Assembly: GCA_022601445.1 (NCBI GenBank)
Contig: JAJACP010000002.1
Span: 64,174-122,607 of the forward strand
Direction: 5' to 3'
DNA: 58,434 bases
From: Chlamydiales bacterium
Lineage (GTDB): Bacteria; Chlamydiota; Chlamydiia; Chlamydiales; JAAKFR01
Position 1 is the first letter of the stretch. Every line of letters starts with the position of its first letter. Below the pieces are notes generated by a model, which saw only the letters and a program-made list of their open reading frames with translations, did not search any database and was not told where the DNA came from. This document shows, one piece after another, positions 43,895-53,203 of the stretch. The position numbers and the translations under genes are program-made.

Positions 43895-46143
43895 TGATCT
43901 GGACAACGGGGAGGGGGGTAAGTTTCACACTCAGGAGCCAGCTCGGTGCCACAATCATAGATTGAGCAGGGATGACTCTCAAAATTGTAGTCATACCCTT
44001 CTTGGTTGGTGAGCTCAAGCGCCTCATGCACGTTGGTGACAACTTTGGGACGGATGAACAGAATGAGATTCCGCTTGGTCCGCTGCTCAACATTGCGCGC
44101 AAAAAGCGGCCCAATTAAAGGAAGTGTCCCTAAACAAGGGATTCCTGAGCGAATATCCAAGGTATTATCTCGAATATGTCCACTCATGACCAAAAAGCAG
44201 CCGTCAGGGACATGCACACGGGTTGTAGTGAGGGTTTTATTCGTGGTAGGCGTTAAGTTGGACGCACCAGAAGTTCCATCTACTTCTGCAATGGTTTGGT
44301 CGATCTGCAGAGTCACGACATTATTGGGCGCAATCGTCGGTGTGACATACAAACCCACACCAATATCTTCATACTGAATGTTCTGTGTCACCGATCCCGT
44401 TTGCTGGATCACCGTACTTGTGGTTTGGTAGGGAATGTTTTGCCCCACAAAGAAGCTGGCAGGTACGGTATCTTCTACCATCAAGCGGGGATTGAGTACA
44501 ATTTTGGTCTGCGCCTCTTCATCTAGCGCACTCACCAAAGCTCCTAACGTTAAGAAAGACTGCCCATTGTGACGCAGAATATTTCCAATAATCCCCAAAC
44601 CAAAAGCAGAGGTGGCATCTGAATTGACATTGCCTTGCAGTTGAGGAGGGGTAGGAAGCGCGACGTCGCGTCCAGGGTTGGGAATCGAGGGAGGGTTTGC
44701 CGCAGGGTTCGCCGCCACAAAGCGAGCAGGTGCCTGCAAGTTAGGACTTGGAGGAGCATTTGAGAGTAGACCTGAAGCGTAAGCGAGTTTGTTTTGCTCA
44801 TCGCCCAATGCAATCCATTGCACACCAAAGTCTAAGGAATTAGTTAAGGTGGTGTCGATAATGAGAACTTCTACAAAAACCTGCTTAGGGGCTTGGTCGA
44901 GGTCATCCAAAAGATCGACGATTTTTTCTACTGCTGCGCTAGAACCCGTGATAATGATGGAGTTATTCACAGCTAGCCACTGAATACTGGAAATCGCATT
45001 CACAAATTCCACGTTTGCGATACCTGCAAACTGCAAGCTTGAACCAATTTCTTGGATGGCTTCAGCAATCTTATCTCCGGGCTGGTACTTGAGTTTGTAC
45101 ATGTGGAAGTTGTTGTTTGCCATTGCCTGAGGGGGGAGATCCACAACTTCTGTAATATCAGCAGTATCAAGCGCCGAGAGCACTTGAAGCGCTTTGTGAT
45201 TGAGATAAGGAGTGGAAACTACAAAGATTTTCTGCGAAGAGGGTTGCGCAATAATCTGCATCGGATTGTCTTGAGACAAAGGAGCTAAAATTTCTTGAGC
45301 ATACGCCACAAGTGCCGTTGGATACGCGCTTTTGACATGGTATTCCACAATATCAAAGGCTGCATTGGGCGTGTCGAGTGCGCTGAGTAGATCAGCGATG
45401 CGCTCGACATTGGAGGTAATGTCTGAAACGATGAGATGGCGTGTCTCCACTGAGACCTCCACGATCGCATCGGTTGAGAGCAGAGGACGGACAATACCCT
45501 GAATTTTGGTTGGATCGACATTATACAAACGAAAGACACGGGTGATTACAGCGGCATCGCAAGCATCGTCTACGTTGTTATCCGTGATCACCTTGGATAC
45601 TTTCGACAGATTTTGATTTTTATAAATCAACACATTGTTACCCTGCTCAACAACAGAGAGACCGTGCATTTTCAGTACCTGAAGAAGTGCTGCCGAAAGA
45701 TCTTCAACAGAGGTGGCATCCTCTGAAATAATGGTGATGCCAAACTGCAAATCCGCTTTATCAAAAACAAAATTGGTACCGGAGATTTTGCTGATAAACT
45801 GAATCAGCTCGATCACAGAAATATCCTCGAAATTGACTGTATATCCTTCCCCTCTTGATTCAGGTGCACAGTTGGGCTTGGGATAGAGCCCTTGTTGATC
45901 AAACTTGATATCTTCGAGGTGATCAAAATGAAATTCAGAACCAAGACGTTGGATATCGTTGGCTGGAGGCACAGACGCAGGCGCAGAAGGCTTGGGAGCT
46001 TCGTGCGAGTCTGGAGCAGAGGGACAAGCGGAAATGAGAGAGAGCTCTTCACACTCTGGAGCACTCTCTCCAGCAGAAAGATGCAGGGTCAAACCACAGA
46101 GAACTACGCACACACAATTTCGATAAAAATGACTCAGTCGCAT
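43891..46143 (-). CDS. sctC: Type III secretion outer-membrane secretin SctC (CdsC)
   Basis: 750 residues from the ATG at 46143, which gives a proper signal peptide (NCVCVVLCGLTLHLSAG). An in-frame GTG at 46203 overlapping the kinase stop would add 20 residues. N-domains with secretin short repeats (VNFEDISVIELIQFISKISG, and FRLYNVDPTKIQGIVRPLL) lead to the secretin core near residues 540-690, with VPASFFVGQNIPYQTTSTV and GCFLVMSGHIRDNT and the closing LPLIGPLFARN. It forms the outer ring of the injectisome. Last gene of the type III operon, position of CT674. Confidence 0.95.
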   Translation of the reverse strand: MRLSHFYRNCVCVVLCGLTLHLSAGESAPECEELSLISACPSAPDSHEAPKPSAPASVPPANDIQRLGSEFHFDHLEDIKFDQQGLYPKPNCAPESRGEGYTVNFEDISVIELIQFISKISGTNFVFDKADLQFGITIISEDATSVEDLSAALLQVLKMHGLSVVEQGNNVLIYKNQNLSKVSKVITDNNVDDACDAAVITRVFRLYNVDPTKIQGIVRPLLSTDAIVEVSVETRHLIVSDITSNVERIADLLSALDTPNAAFDIVEYHVKSAYPTALVAYAQEILAPLSQDNPMQIIAQPSSQKIFVVSTPYLNHKALQVLSALDTADITEVVDLPPQAMANNNFHMYKLKYQPGDKIAEAIQEIGSSLQFAGIANVEFVNAISSIQWLAVNNSIIITGSSAAVEKIVDLLDDLDQAPKQVFVEVLIIDTTLTNSLDFGVQWIALGDEQNKLAYASGLLSNAPPSPNLQAPARFVAANPAANPPSIPNPGRDVALPTPPQLQGNVNSDATSAFGLGIIGNILRHNGQSFLTLGALVSALDEEAQTKIVLNPRLMVEDTVPASFFVGQNIPYQTTSTVIQQTGSVTQNIQYEDIGVGLYVTPTIAPNNVVTLQIDQTIAEVDGTSGASNLTPTTNKTLTTTRVHVPDGCFLVMSGHIRDNTLDIRSGIPCLGTLPLIGPLFARNVEQRTKRNLILFIRPKVVTNVHEALELTNQEGYDYNFESHPCSIYDCGTELAPECETYPPPRCPDH

Positions 46144-46199
46144 TTGCCTAATTATAACTCGCCTTTTAAAATTGGGTATAGCCAAAATCTCTTTTTTTC

Positions 46200-47747
46200 T
46201 CACTCGATTCTTGCCATACTAATCACTGTCACAGGTCGCTCAAAAAAGGAGCGTCCCTCCTTATGCGAAACTTTTCTGAAAATTGCCTCCACCTGCTGCT
46301 GAGGATTGAGAAACAAATTTTCCATTAATGCTTCTAAAAACTGAGCCTCATCCAGTTCAATTTCTTCGACATGTTTCGCCTGTCCTGCCTGGAATGTGTG
46401 TAAAACAAGGGTATCGCCTACATTCCAATTTGAGTCAACCTCAATGAACTCTGTGGGGGTCAGAGTACCCAGTGGGGGGTTGTCAGCCGTTAAACGGCGG
46501 GGTGAATCACCTCCCTCCGGAAGATACCAAAGTGGGCTATACCCACATGAAATGTAAGAAAAGCGGCTTTCAGAAGGGAAAAGGGAGAGAAGGGAGAAAG
46601 AAAAACTCCATCCTTGTCTCTCTTTTAAAATTTCTTTGTTCAGAGCGCCGACAAAATCGGTAGGACGGTCTATAGTGTGTGCTAGAGCGCGCACCATTCC
46701 TTTGAGAACAGCAATTTGCAAAAGCCCTTCTACACCTGTTGTCAGCGACTCGCCCATCACCAAATTAAAGACCCCATCTCGCTGTTGAAAGAAGTCGTAG
46801 TAGACCGATGAGAGCGCTGTACTGCAATTGGAGGCAAGAGCGGTTTTTACCCGCGGCCATGAGGGTGCTTTTTGAGGAATCAAGATCGACTGCGCCTCGC
46901 GCAAGCTGTCGGTTAACTCTCCGAGATAATCACTGCCCCGCATATCTTTTTTCAAAAGATCCGAGGTGAGATAGGTGGAGGCCGCTGCAATAAAGTCGAC
47001 AATATCTTCGTAACGATCTTTGGGGTTAGGCTGTAGTGCTTGTGCCAACATCTTTTGCAAACCGCGCGGCACATTCGAAAGGTGGACAACACCGTGGCAA
47101 AGCCGTCCCAAAACAAGCTCATAAGTGATCACACCCAATGCATACACGTCTGTGGAAAAGCTAACTTCAAGGGGGTTGTCGCGTTGCTCTGGGCTCATAT
47201 AAACAGGGGTTCCCAGCGCGCGCGCTCTTTGCGGTGCCTCTTTTTCGGTATACATCTGGGAGATGCCAAAATCGATCACTTTTACTCCTCCTTGGGCGGT
47301 GAGCAAAATGTTTTCTGGCTTCAAATCGCGATGTATAATCCCGTGAGCATGTAGATGGGTTAAGGCGTGCCCAATTTGGATCACAACCTCTATGGCCCGC
47401 TTTAATGACATAGCCTCTTGCAGGATCATCTGCCGAAGGGAGATGCCCTGAATAAACTCCATGGCAATGTAGACGCCTCCCTCCCACTTTCCATGCCCAA
47501 ATAACTTAACAATGTTAGGGTGATTGGTGAGCTCGATGATTTCAGCTTCACGTAAAAAGCGTTCAACCATTTCGGGATGAGAAACATATTTAGAGGAGAG
47601 CACTTTGATTGCAATAGGCTCAAACGTTTCGGGATGGATACCCAAATAGAGAAGGCTCATTCCCCCTTTGTCGAGCAAGCTCTCAATTTTATACCCTCCA
47701 ATCTGACGCGGGAGTGTAGCAGGTCTAGCGGTAGACTCTTCCATCAT
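46200..47747 (-). CDS. pkn5: Ser/Thr kinase with SpoIIE-like C-terminal domain (Pkn5)
   Basis: 515 residues. Kinase domain about 18-275 with K48 (IAIKVL), H139-R140-D141 in HRDLKPEN and D159-F-G; the glycine loop is LLDKGGMS. After residue 300 the sequence follows the layout of SpoIIE/RsbU-type PP2C phosphatases (YYDFFQQRDGVFNLVMGES, SRFSYISCGYSPLWYLPEGG, ADNPPLGTL, NVGDTLVLHTFQAG), but the metal-binding Asp of GD(V)SGKG is Glu and that of YTDG is Phe, so catalysis is unlikely. It is in the type III operon (CT673) and probably regulates or is a substrate of secretion. It overlaps sctQ by 4 bp. Confidence 0.88.
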   Translation of the reverse strand: MMEESTARPATLPRQIGGYKIESLLDKGGMSLLYLGIHPETFEPIAIKVLSSKYVSHPEMVERFLREAEIIELTNHPNIVKLFGHGKWEGGVYIAMEFIQGISLRQMILQEAMSLKRAIEVVIQIGHALTHLHAHGIIHRDLKPENILLTAQGGVKVIDFGISQMYTEKEAPQRARALGTPVYMSPEQRDNPLEVSFSTDVYALGVITYELVLGRLCHGVVHLSNVPRGLQKMLAQALQPNPKDRYEDIVDFIAAASTYLTSDLLKKDMRGSDYLGELTDSLREAQSILIPQKAPSWPRVKTALASNCSTALSSVYYDFFQQRDGVFNLVMGESLTTGVEGLLQIAVLKGMVRALAHTIDRPTDFVGALNKEILKERQGWSFSFSLLSLFPSESRFSYISCGYSPLWYLPEGGDSPRRLTADNPPLGTLTPTEFIEVDSNWNVGDTLVLHTFQAGQAKHVEEIELDEAQFLEALMENLFLNPQQQVEAIFRKVSHKEGRSFFERPVTVISMARIE

Positions 47748-48943
47748 AGAGAGAGGATACGGACACCAAGGGTCTCGCCTAATCGAATTAATTCCCCTCG
47801 CCCGACTTTCTTCCCGTTTACAACCAGATCGACTCCTTGCTCAGGTGCTGCATTGATCTCCAGTAGATTGCCTGGAGCCAGGTCCATCAGCTCTTTGGCC
47901 GTCATCCGCAGTCGCCCTACCTCTACCGTAAGTTGAATCGGAAGCTGCTCAGCGGATAGAATGGGCTCAGAAGGAGCAAGAGTCGTGGCTACCCCCTCTT
48001 CTTCCCCCTCCTCGGTAGGAAGTGGATCTCCATAAAGATCTTCTTCTTGTTCGCTCTCTTCTTCAAATGGGTTTTCATCCATAGCGTGGCCTACCTCTTC
48101 ATAGCTGGGGTATTCAGTAAGTTTGATCCCCTTATCTTTAAAACGTCCTCGAAAGAGTGGGGTTTGATTGAGGGCCAAAACGACCCCTCCTTTTCCCTCT
48201 GCAGGGTCGTACGAGCAGTGATCGAGTAAGATAAAGTCGCCGGCACGCACCTCTTTCCAATCTTGAAAGCTCAACTGGGTGTGCCCTACTTCCAAGCTCA
48301 CATCAACAGAAATTTTTTCACGCAGCTCATCTGAAAGGGAGGGAGGAGGAAGATTGGAAAAGTAACTCTTCCAGTCACGTCGAAAACTGTCAGGTACAAG
48401 CACCTTGCCCCAAAAATTTTGCTTCCCGATCGCACAAGAGACATCAACCACAAAACAGGCTTCTGACCCTACCCCCTCTTGTATCACTCCTTCTACTCCC
48501 TTAAGACGTGGGGATAGAGGAGAAGCAAACCCAAGCTCTTCTAACACGTGAAGCATTTCGGCGGCAAAATAGTGATAAAATCCTTGAATGAGTGAGGGAT
48601 CGTAAAAATAGGCTGCCTCTTTCTCTCCTGCGAGTAACTCAGCCATCAGCCGCTTGAGATCGTGATCGGTTGTGACGAAATAAGCTGGTGCAGCAAGTGG
48701 TGCCCACTCAAAGGTCAACAACAGAGGGTTTTCACCTATTTCTGAGACAAGCTCACCTTCATTCAGCCACCCTTTTTCATGGTGCTTTATCTTGAGCAAA
48801 GAGGTCTTAAACAGCTCCTGAAGCCGCTTTTCTAAAAGCCCCCAGTCAAAAAGGGCCGGGTTACCGAACTGTGGTTTCTCCTCGAGCTCAAAAAGAGCTA
48901 GGTCCACTTGTTTGATCCAGTCGAGGGGTTTTTCTGTTGCCAT
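47744..48943 (-). CDS. sctQ: Type III secretion C-ring protein SctQ (CdsQ)
   Basis: 399 residues from the ATG at 48943 (a GTG two codons upstream is possible). The C-terminal SPOA/FliN domain is clear (SAEQLPIQLTVEVGRLRM, then MDLAPGNLLEI and LVVNGKKVGRGELI). A middle SPOA-like region (about 205-275) is weaker, and an acidic linker (EEESEQEEDLYGDPLPTEEG) joins them. It forms the cytosolic sorting platform that binds the ATPase complex. Position of CT672. Confidence 0.92.
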   Translation of the reverse strand: MATEKPLDWIKQVDLALFELEEKPQFGNPALFDWGLLEKRLQELFKTSLLKIKHHEKGWLNEGELVSEIGENPLLLTFEWAPLAAPAYFVTTDHDLKRLMAELLAGEKEAAYFYDPSLIQGFYHYFAAEMLHVLEELGFASPLSPRLKGVEGVIQEGVGSEACFVVDVSCAIGKQNFWGKVLVPDSFRRDWKSYFSNLPPPSLSDELREKISVDVSLEVGHTQLSFQDWKEVRAGDFILLDHCSYDPAEGKGGVVLALNQTPLFRGRFKDKGIKLTEYPSYEEVGHAMDENPFEEESEQEEDLYGDPLPTEEGEEEGVATTLAPSEPILSAEQLPIQLTVEVGRLRMTAKELMDLAPGNLLEINAAPEQGVDLVVNGKKVGRGELIRLGETLGVRILSL

Positions 48944-48985
48944 TTTCACGATTCTATCTATTTGGTGTCACTATAGCGTAACCCA

Positions 48986-49690
48986 TTATTCCGGGCCAGC
49001 GCCCTCTTCTTCACTTCTTTGTCTCTGTTGATCCGCTTCCCGACGCGTCTCGCCCGCTCCCGCTTCCAGTGGCTGAAAGGGAGATGGAAGAGGTTCTGCA
49101 CGTGGCAGCGCCACCACGTGTTTCCCAATGCTCATTTCATGCACGGTGATGTTTTTAGCCTGCAACGCTTGAACCATATCCAAGAGCTGCTCTTTGTTTT
49201 TTTCCACCATTGTAATGGCCGTATTTTCCTGCTGCGGTGTCATGAAATTGTCAAAATGGATGACCAGTGCATTGTCTTGATAACTCAAGGTGAGGTTACT
49301 ACCCGCAAACGCTTGGGGCACTTCAGCCGTACTAGAGAGGGTCATGGAAGCGAAGTCTTTGCCCCCCACCTGGCCCACTTTCATGTCTGCAACCATGGTT
49401 GAAATCAATTTACCCACAGCCTCAATAGAGGCTTTGACCTGGGTCGCATCTATCTGAGAGGCCTCTTCTATCGCTCCCAATTCTTCCTGTTGGCCAACCT
49501 GCTGTTTCAGCTCTTTGATCTCGTGCCCTTCTCCGGCAATATCGAACAAATTTTTCTTCTTCTCTTCGCCCGTTTTCTCATCTTTTTTTGGCATTTTGAA
49601 ATCTTTTCCGCTTTTTTTGCTCTCTTTTGGTTCCCCATCATCCTTTGAGGGAGGGGTGCTTGATGATCTGCTTGGGGGAGGAACAGACAT
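48986..49690 (-). CDS. sctP: Type III secretion protein SctP (CdsP), needle-length type
   Basis: 234 residues. A charged, low-complexity N-terminus (SGKDFKMPKKDEKTGEEKKK) is followed by a more ordered C-terminal half with LSYQDNALVIHFDNFMTPQQ, resembling the substrate-switch domains of hook- and needle-length regulators. The assignment rests mainly on position between sctO and sctQ (CT671). Identity by sequence alone would be weak. Proline-rich tail after residue 200. Confidence 0.75.
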   Translation of the reverse strand: MSVPPPSRSSSTPPSKDDGEPKESKKSGKDFKMPKKDEKTGEEKKKNLFDIAGEGHEIKELKQQVGQQEELGAIEEASQIDATQVKASIEAVGKLISTMVADMKVGQVGGKDFASMTLSSTAEVPQAFAGSNLTLSYQDNALVIHFDNFMTPQQENTAITMVEKNKEQLLDMVQALQAKNITVHEMSIGKHVVALPRAEPLPSPFQPLEAGAGETRREADQQRQRSEEEGAGPE

Positions 49691-49693
49691 GAC

Positions 49694-50197
49694 TTAAGAC
49701 TCCTTTTTCTTTTTGCGGTGCGATTCGTACAGAACCTGGCCAATCTCGTCTTGCTCTTTGGCCTCTTCTTTAGCCAGCTCTATACGAGCCTCTTTTTCCC
49801 ACTCTTTTTTGTGAGTTTCGATCTTTTTTTCTTCAATGCGTCTCTGGTTCAGCTCTTCTTTTGCCGCTTCAAGCTCACTCTCAGCAGCACGCACGTGCTG
49901 TTGTTGCTGCTGCACTTTCTCTTCTTCTTTGGCTAATTTCTCTTTGACCACCTTGAGATAAGCCTTCATCTGGAGGACTTCATCACTTGTGGTCCCTACA
50001 TCAAGAACCTGACGCAGCTGAGCGAGCTTATCATTGTGATGATTTAAAACAGCGTCGCGCTCGGCTTCAACTTTTTTCAATTTTTCTTCTTCTACTTCCA
50101 AGGCGCGTTTTTTCTCTTCAACGACCCTCTCAGCCTTTTCAACCCGATCTTTTTTAACAGCAAGCACTTGTTCAAGAGGATATTTCAGCTTACGCAT
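49694..50197 (-). CDS. sctO: Type III secretion stalk protein SctO (CdsO)
   Basis: 167 residues, nearly entirely a charged coiled coil (RVEKAERVVEEKKRALEVEE onward), as in the YscO/FliJ group that inserts into the ATPase ring as a central stalk. It starts MRKLKYPLEQVLAVKKDRVE, the typical opening. It follows sctN by 3 bp and precedes sctP by 3 bp. CT670 position. Confidence 0.88.
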   Translation of the reverse strand: MRKLKYPLEQVLAVKKDRVEKAERVVEEKKRALEVEEEKLKKVEAERDAVLNHHNDKLAQLRQVLDVGTTSDEVLQMKAYLKVVKEKLAKEEEKVQQQQQHVRAAESELEAAKEELNQRRIEEKKIETHKKEWEKEARIELAKEEAKEQDEIGQVLYESHRKKKKES

Positions 50198-50200
50198 ATC

Positions 50201-51532
50201 CTACCTAAAAAGAGCTTTTAGCTGCTGAACCGTCTCTTCTAAAGAACTTTTATCCTCAATGGTTTGCTTCAAAAAACGATTGAGTTTGTCAATGTGGTCA
50301 ATCGCATAGTCTGCGTCGCGATCAGAGCCTCTTTTATACTCTCCGATGCGGATGAGCATTTCGTTTTTCCTGTAGTTGGCTAGCACCTCGCGCGCTTTAC
50401 TTACCACCTTCAGCTGATCTTCAGGAGCGACTTCCGTTAAGAGGCGGCTGATCGAGGCCAAAACATCAATCGCCGGATAGTGGTAGGCTTGGGCCAACTG
50501 ATTGGACAGAACGATATGCCCATCTAAAATCGATTTCACCTCATCGGCTACAGGTTCATTCATATCATCTCCAGCCACAAGAACCGTGTAGAAAGCAGTG
50601 ATCGACCCTTTTTCAGAGTTTCCGGACCGCTCTAGAAGACGGGGCAAAGTCGAAAAAACAGAAGGTGTGTAGCCCGCACGTGCCGGAGGTTCTCCCGCTG
50701 CCAACCCCACCTCACGCAGTGCGCGTGCAAAACGGGTCACTGAGTCCATCATCAAAACAACCGTTTTTCCCTGATCACGGAAATATTCAGCGATCGCCGT
50801 ACCCACATAAGCTGCGTTTAAACGGAGTTGAGATGCCTGATCCGAGGTCGAAACTACAATCACCGAACGGGCAATGCCCTCTTCACCTAAATCTTTTTCG
50901 ATAAATTCGCGCACCTCACGACCCCGCTCACCAATCAGTGCAATCACATTGATATCGGCCTCAGCGTTGCGCGCAATCATCCCCAGAAGAGTCGATTTAC
51001 CGACACCGGCTCCGGCAAAAATTCCAATTCTTTGGCCCCGTCCGCACGTCAAAAGGCCGTCGATACACCGTACACCGGTTGAAATCGGCTGTGTAATCCG
51101 CTCACGCGTTAAGGGATCGGGGGGAGCACGAAAAATCGGACAGGTTTCTGTGAGATTGAGAGGCCCTTTTGTATCCACATCAAGAGGCTCTCCTAGCCCG
51201 TTGAGAACCCTTCCTAAAAGCTCCGGCCCCACTTTAATGTGTAAAGCAAGACGGGTGGGAATCACCTCAGAAGAGGGACCAACTCCCGTCATCTCACCCA
51301 GAGGCGAGAGATAGACCTGATCTTGAGTAAAGCCGACTACTTCGGTGAGAAGAGGCGCAATACCCTCTCTTTTCACCAAACAGACCTCTCCAATACGCAC
51401 CTGCGGCACAACAGCCTTGATCAACATCCCCACAACCTCTGTGATACGTCCCATCACGGTTGTGAGCTGCACATCTTCCAGTCGAGAAAGCAGGTGCTCG
51501 AAATCTTTGGTCGGATCGTCCTTGTTATCCAA
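50201..51532 (-). CDS. sctN: Type III secretion ATPase SctN (CdsN)
   Basis: 443 residues. Walker A GAGVGKST is at about residues 174-181, Walker B VVLMMDSVTRFARALREV follows and the specific EPPARAGYTPSVFSTLPRL motif of FliI/YscN ATPases is present. The N-terminal beta-barrel domain and the C-terminal helical domain are complete. It unfolds and releases substrates from chaperones at the export gate. The start is a TTG at 51532, eight bases inside the upstream gene, without a clear Shine-Dalgarno site, so translation is likely coupled. CT669 position. Confidence 0.95.
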   Translation of the reverse strand: MDNKDDPTKDFEHLLSRLEDVQLTTVMGRITEVVGMLIKAVVPQVRIGEVCLVKREGIAPLLTEVVGFTQDQVYLSPLGEMTGVGPSSEVIPTRLALHIKVGPELLGRVLNGLGEPLDVDTKGPLNLTETCPIFRAPPDPLTRERITQPISTGVRCIDGLLTCGRGQRIGIFAGAGVGKSTLLGMIARNAEADINVIALIGERGREVREFIEKDLGEEGIARSVIVVSTSDQASQLRLNAAYVGTAIAEYFRDQGKTVVLMMDSVTRFARALREVGLAAGEPPARAGYTPSVFSTLPRLLERSGNSEKGSITAFYTVLVAGDDMNEPVADEVKSILDGHIVLSNQLAQAYHYPAIDVLASISRLLTEVAPEDQLKVVSKAREVLANYRKNEMLIRIGEYKRGSDRDADYAIDHIDKLNRFLKQTIEDKSSLEETVQQLKALFR

Positions 51533-52184
51533 GCTGCGTACTCATGAGTGTTTTAATCCCTGAAACCGTTCCTCCCACGATGCTGGCAAATAGCTCTCCT
51601 CTCTGAACCGCACGCTGCACGGAATACTGCAGCTTCAAAAAATCGGCCGGATTGGGATCTTTTTGCTTTCCCACATAGTTAAGAGCCGAGCTCAATGTCT
51701 CCTGCGAGCCATTGATCCATCTCGTAATATAGTTGAGAGCAGGTTCTCCAGACATATGTTGCGGCGGATTAAATTCACCCTGGCTGTTTTTAGCAATGTT
51801 GCGTATGTCTGGGTTCATCTTGTCGACAAGCTTATTGAGAGCCTGATAGTGCTCATCTGCAAACTTGCTCGTGACACTAGGATCCTGAAGATTGTTCTGT
51901 GCTGTGCTCAGTTGGGTTTTAAGTTTGTTAAGATGGTCACCGAGTTGCTCAGGAGACATCTGTTCCATTGTTTTTCCGGCATTTTCACGTGCCATATCCA
52001 TGGGAGAGGGCTTTTCGCTCGGATTTGCCTCAACAGGCGCGCCCTCTTTGCCTGCTTCAGGCGGAAGAGAGAACGGTTTAGGCTCCTGGGCCTCTTCCCC
52101 AGAACCGAGTCCAGGCTTATCACGTCCATACTCAGGCGTAGGGGGAGTCGGAGTGACACCCGGATTGTTAATGTCTTCAACCAT
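51525..52184 (-). CDS. CT668-type protein, likely inner-rod component SctI
   Basis: 219 residues. The N-terminal 75 are proline/glycine rich and disordered; the rest is helical. The last 40 residues, with FLKLQYSVQRAVQRGELFAS and IVGGTVSGIKTLMSTQ, fit the C-terminal signature of inner-rod proteins (YscI/PrgJ: L-Q-x-x-x-x-x-x-x-x-E-L-x-x-x-x-x-x-x-x-G-I-K-T-L). The location between the sctN and sctG/sctF genes supports a structural role. Chlamydial CT668 has usually been called hypothetical or a putative effector. The long disordered N-terminus is unusual for a rod protein. Confidence 0.65.
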   Translation of the reverse strand: MVEDINNPGVTPTPPTPEYGRDKPGLGSGEEAQEPKPFSLPPEAGKEGAPVEANPSEKPSPMDMARENAGKTMEQMSPEQLGDHLNKLKTQLSTAQNNLQDPSVTSKFADEHYQALNKLVDKMNPDIRNIAKNSQGEFNPPQHMSGEPALNYITRWINGSQETLSSALNYVGKQKDPNPADFLKLQYSVQRAVQRGELFASIVGGTVSGIKTLMSTQLG

Positions 52185-52199
52185 ACTTACACTCTCCCT

Positions 52200-52652
52200 T
52201 TACTCTGGACCCGTTTGTACTTTATCTTGCAACTCCTTCTCCCAATCGAGCAGAGACTGTGCAAGCTGCCGAGTCGATTCTGCATCACTTTTATCCAGCA
52301 CTTCTTGAGCCAATTGAGCCCCTGCTTCCAGCGCAGTTTGCTTTTCTTTTGAAGAGCCATCTTGCAAAACAGACAAAATATGCGAAAAAGCTAAAAAAGC
52401 CTGCGCCCGCCAGTTGGTCTGCTCCACTTGGAGAATCTCATTGAAATTCTTTTGCGCTACTTTGATATCCATTTTGTGCAGAGCAATCAGCCCATAGCCC
52501 ATTTTTCGCGCCATATTCTGTGGGTCTACCACCCCAATGGCATTGAATAGTTTTTTCGCGCTCTCCTCGTCTCCCTGCTTAATTGCAACAAGACCACCCT
52601 CCACCAACAGCGGAAGATCCTCTCTGAAATCTTGAAGTGTTGCCATATCCAT
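52200..52652 (-). CDS. sctG: Needle chaperone SctG (CdsG)
   Basis: 150 residues with TPR-like helix pairs (MARKMGYGLIALHKMDIKVA, then NFNEILQVEQTNWRAQAFLA). PscG-type chaperones use such a TPR groove to hold the C-terminus of the needle subunit together with the SctE protein. It is directly downstream of sctF (15-bp gap), matching CT667. Start ATG at 52652; a second ATG is two codons downstream. Confidence 0.82.
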   Translation of the reverse strand: MDMATLQDFREDLPLLVEGGLVAIKQGDEESAKKLFNAIGVVDPQNMARKMGYGLIALHKMDIKVAQKNFNEILQVEQTNWRAQAFLAFSHILSVLQDGSSKEKQTALEAGAQLAQEVLDKSDAESTRQLAQSLLDWEKELQDKVQTGPE

Positions 52653-52667
52653 ATTCCTCTAGCTTTT

Positions 52668-52916
52668 TTATTGTCCTTTAGTCGCACGAGCCATGGTAAC
52701 CATCTCGTTGTTCACTGCGCTTAGTGTATTTGAAACAGCCTCAACGTACTGTGACATAATTTGCATATGGAACTGCATGTTAAACATAGTTCCTAAATTG
52801 ACCGTACCGCCCGTTGAAGATTCCAACTGACTTAAGTACGACTTCACAGACTGCACATACTTTTCCAGTCCGCCGAGCATCTTAGTAAAATCGAACGATG
52901 CTGCGCCTTCGCCCAT
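52668..52916 (-). CDS. sctF: Type III secretion needle subunit SctF (CdsF)
   Basis: 82 residues, the usual needle-protein size. A helix-turn-helix hairpin is predicted, with an N-terminal helix (FTKMLGGLEKYVQSVKSYLS) and a C-terminal amphipathic helix (MFNMQFHMQIMSQYVEAVSN) ending in a short polar tail. There is no cysteine, in contrast to the cysteine-bearing needle protein reported for Chlamydiaceae. It polymerises into the needle outside the outer membrane. CT666 position, between its two chaperones. Confidence 0.9.
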   Translation of the reverse strand: MGEGAASFDFTKMLGGLEKYVQSVKSYLSQLESSTGGTVNLGTMFNMQFHMQIMSQYVEAVSNTLSAVNNEMVTMARATKGQ

Positions 52917-52928
52917 AAAATTCCCCCC

Positions 52929-53177
52929 TTAAAACATTTTACGATTACTACGCTGCACGACCTTTTGAAGGGCCAAATACCCATGAAGCAACGTCTGTGT
53001 TTGATCAAAACTTTTCTTATCTTCCCCCTGTCGCAATAGAGTTTTCAGTTGAGTCACACGCTCTTCAACTTGCTCCTTGATTGCACGCAGTTTTCCTGGA
53101 TCTTTTAAATCCACCTCTAGATCGAAAGAATAATCAGCGACCTTATTCTTTTTTTTATCGCTTTCCATTCCAAACAT
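52929..53177 (-). CDS. sctE: Needle chaperone SctE (CdsE)
   Basis: 82 residues, charged and helical, with YSFDLEVDLKDPGKLRAIKE and VEERVTQLKTLLRQGEDKKS. It resembles PscE-type co-chaperones in size and helix content. Together with SctG it would keep the needle subunit soluble. Assigned mostly by position between sctD and sctF (CT665). An in-frame ATG at codon 4 is an alternative start. Confidence 0.82.
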   Translation of the reverse strand: MFGMESDKKKNKVADYSFDLEVDLKDPGKLRAIKEQVEERVTQLKTLLRQGEDKKSFDQTQTLLHGYLALQKVVQRSNRKMF

Positions 53178-53203
53178 AATTTAAACCTCTTAAACTCGTT
53201 TCA

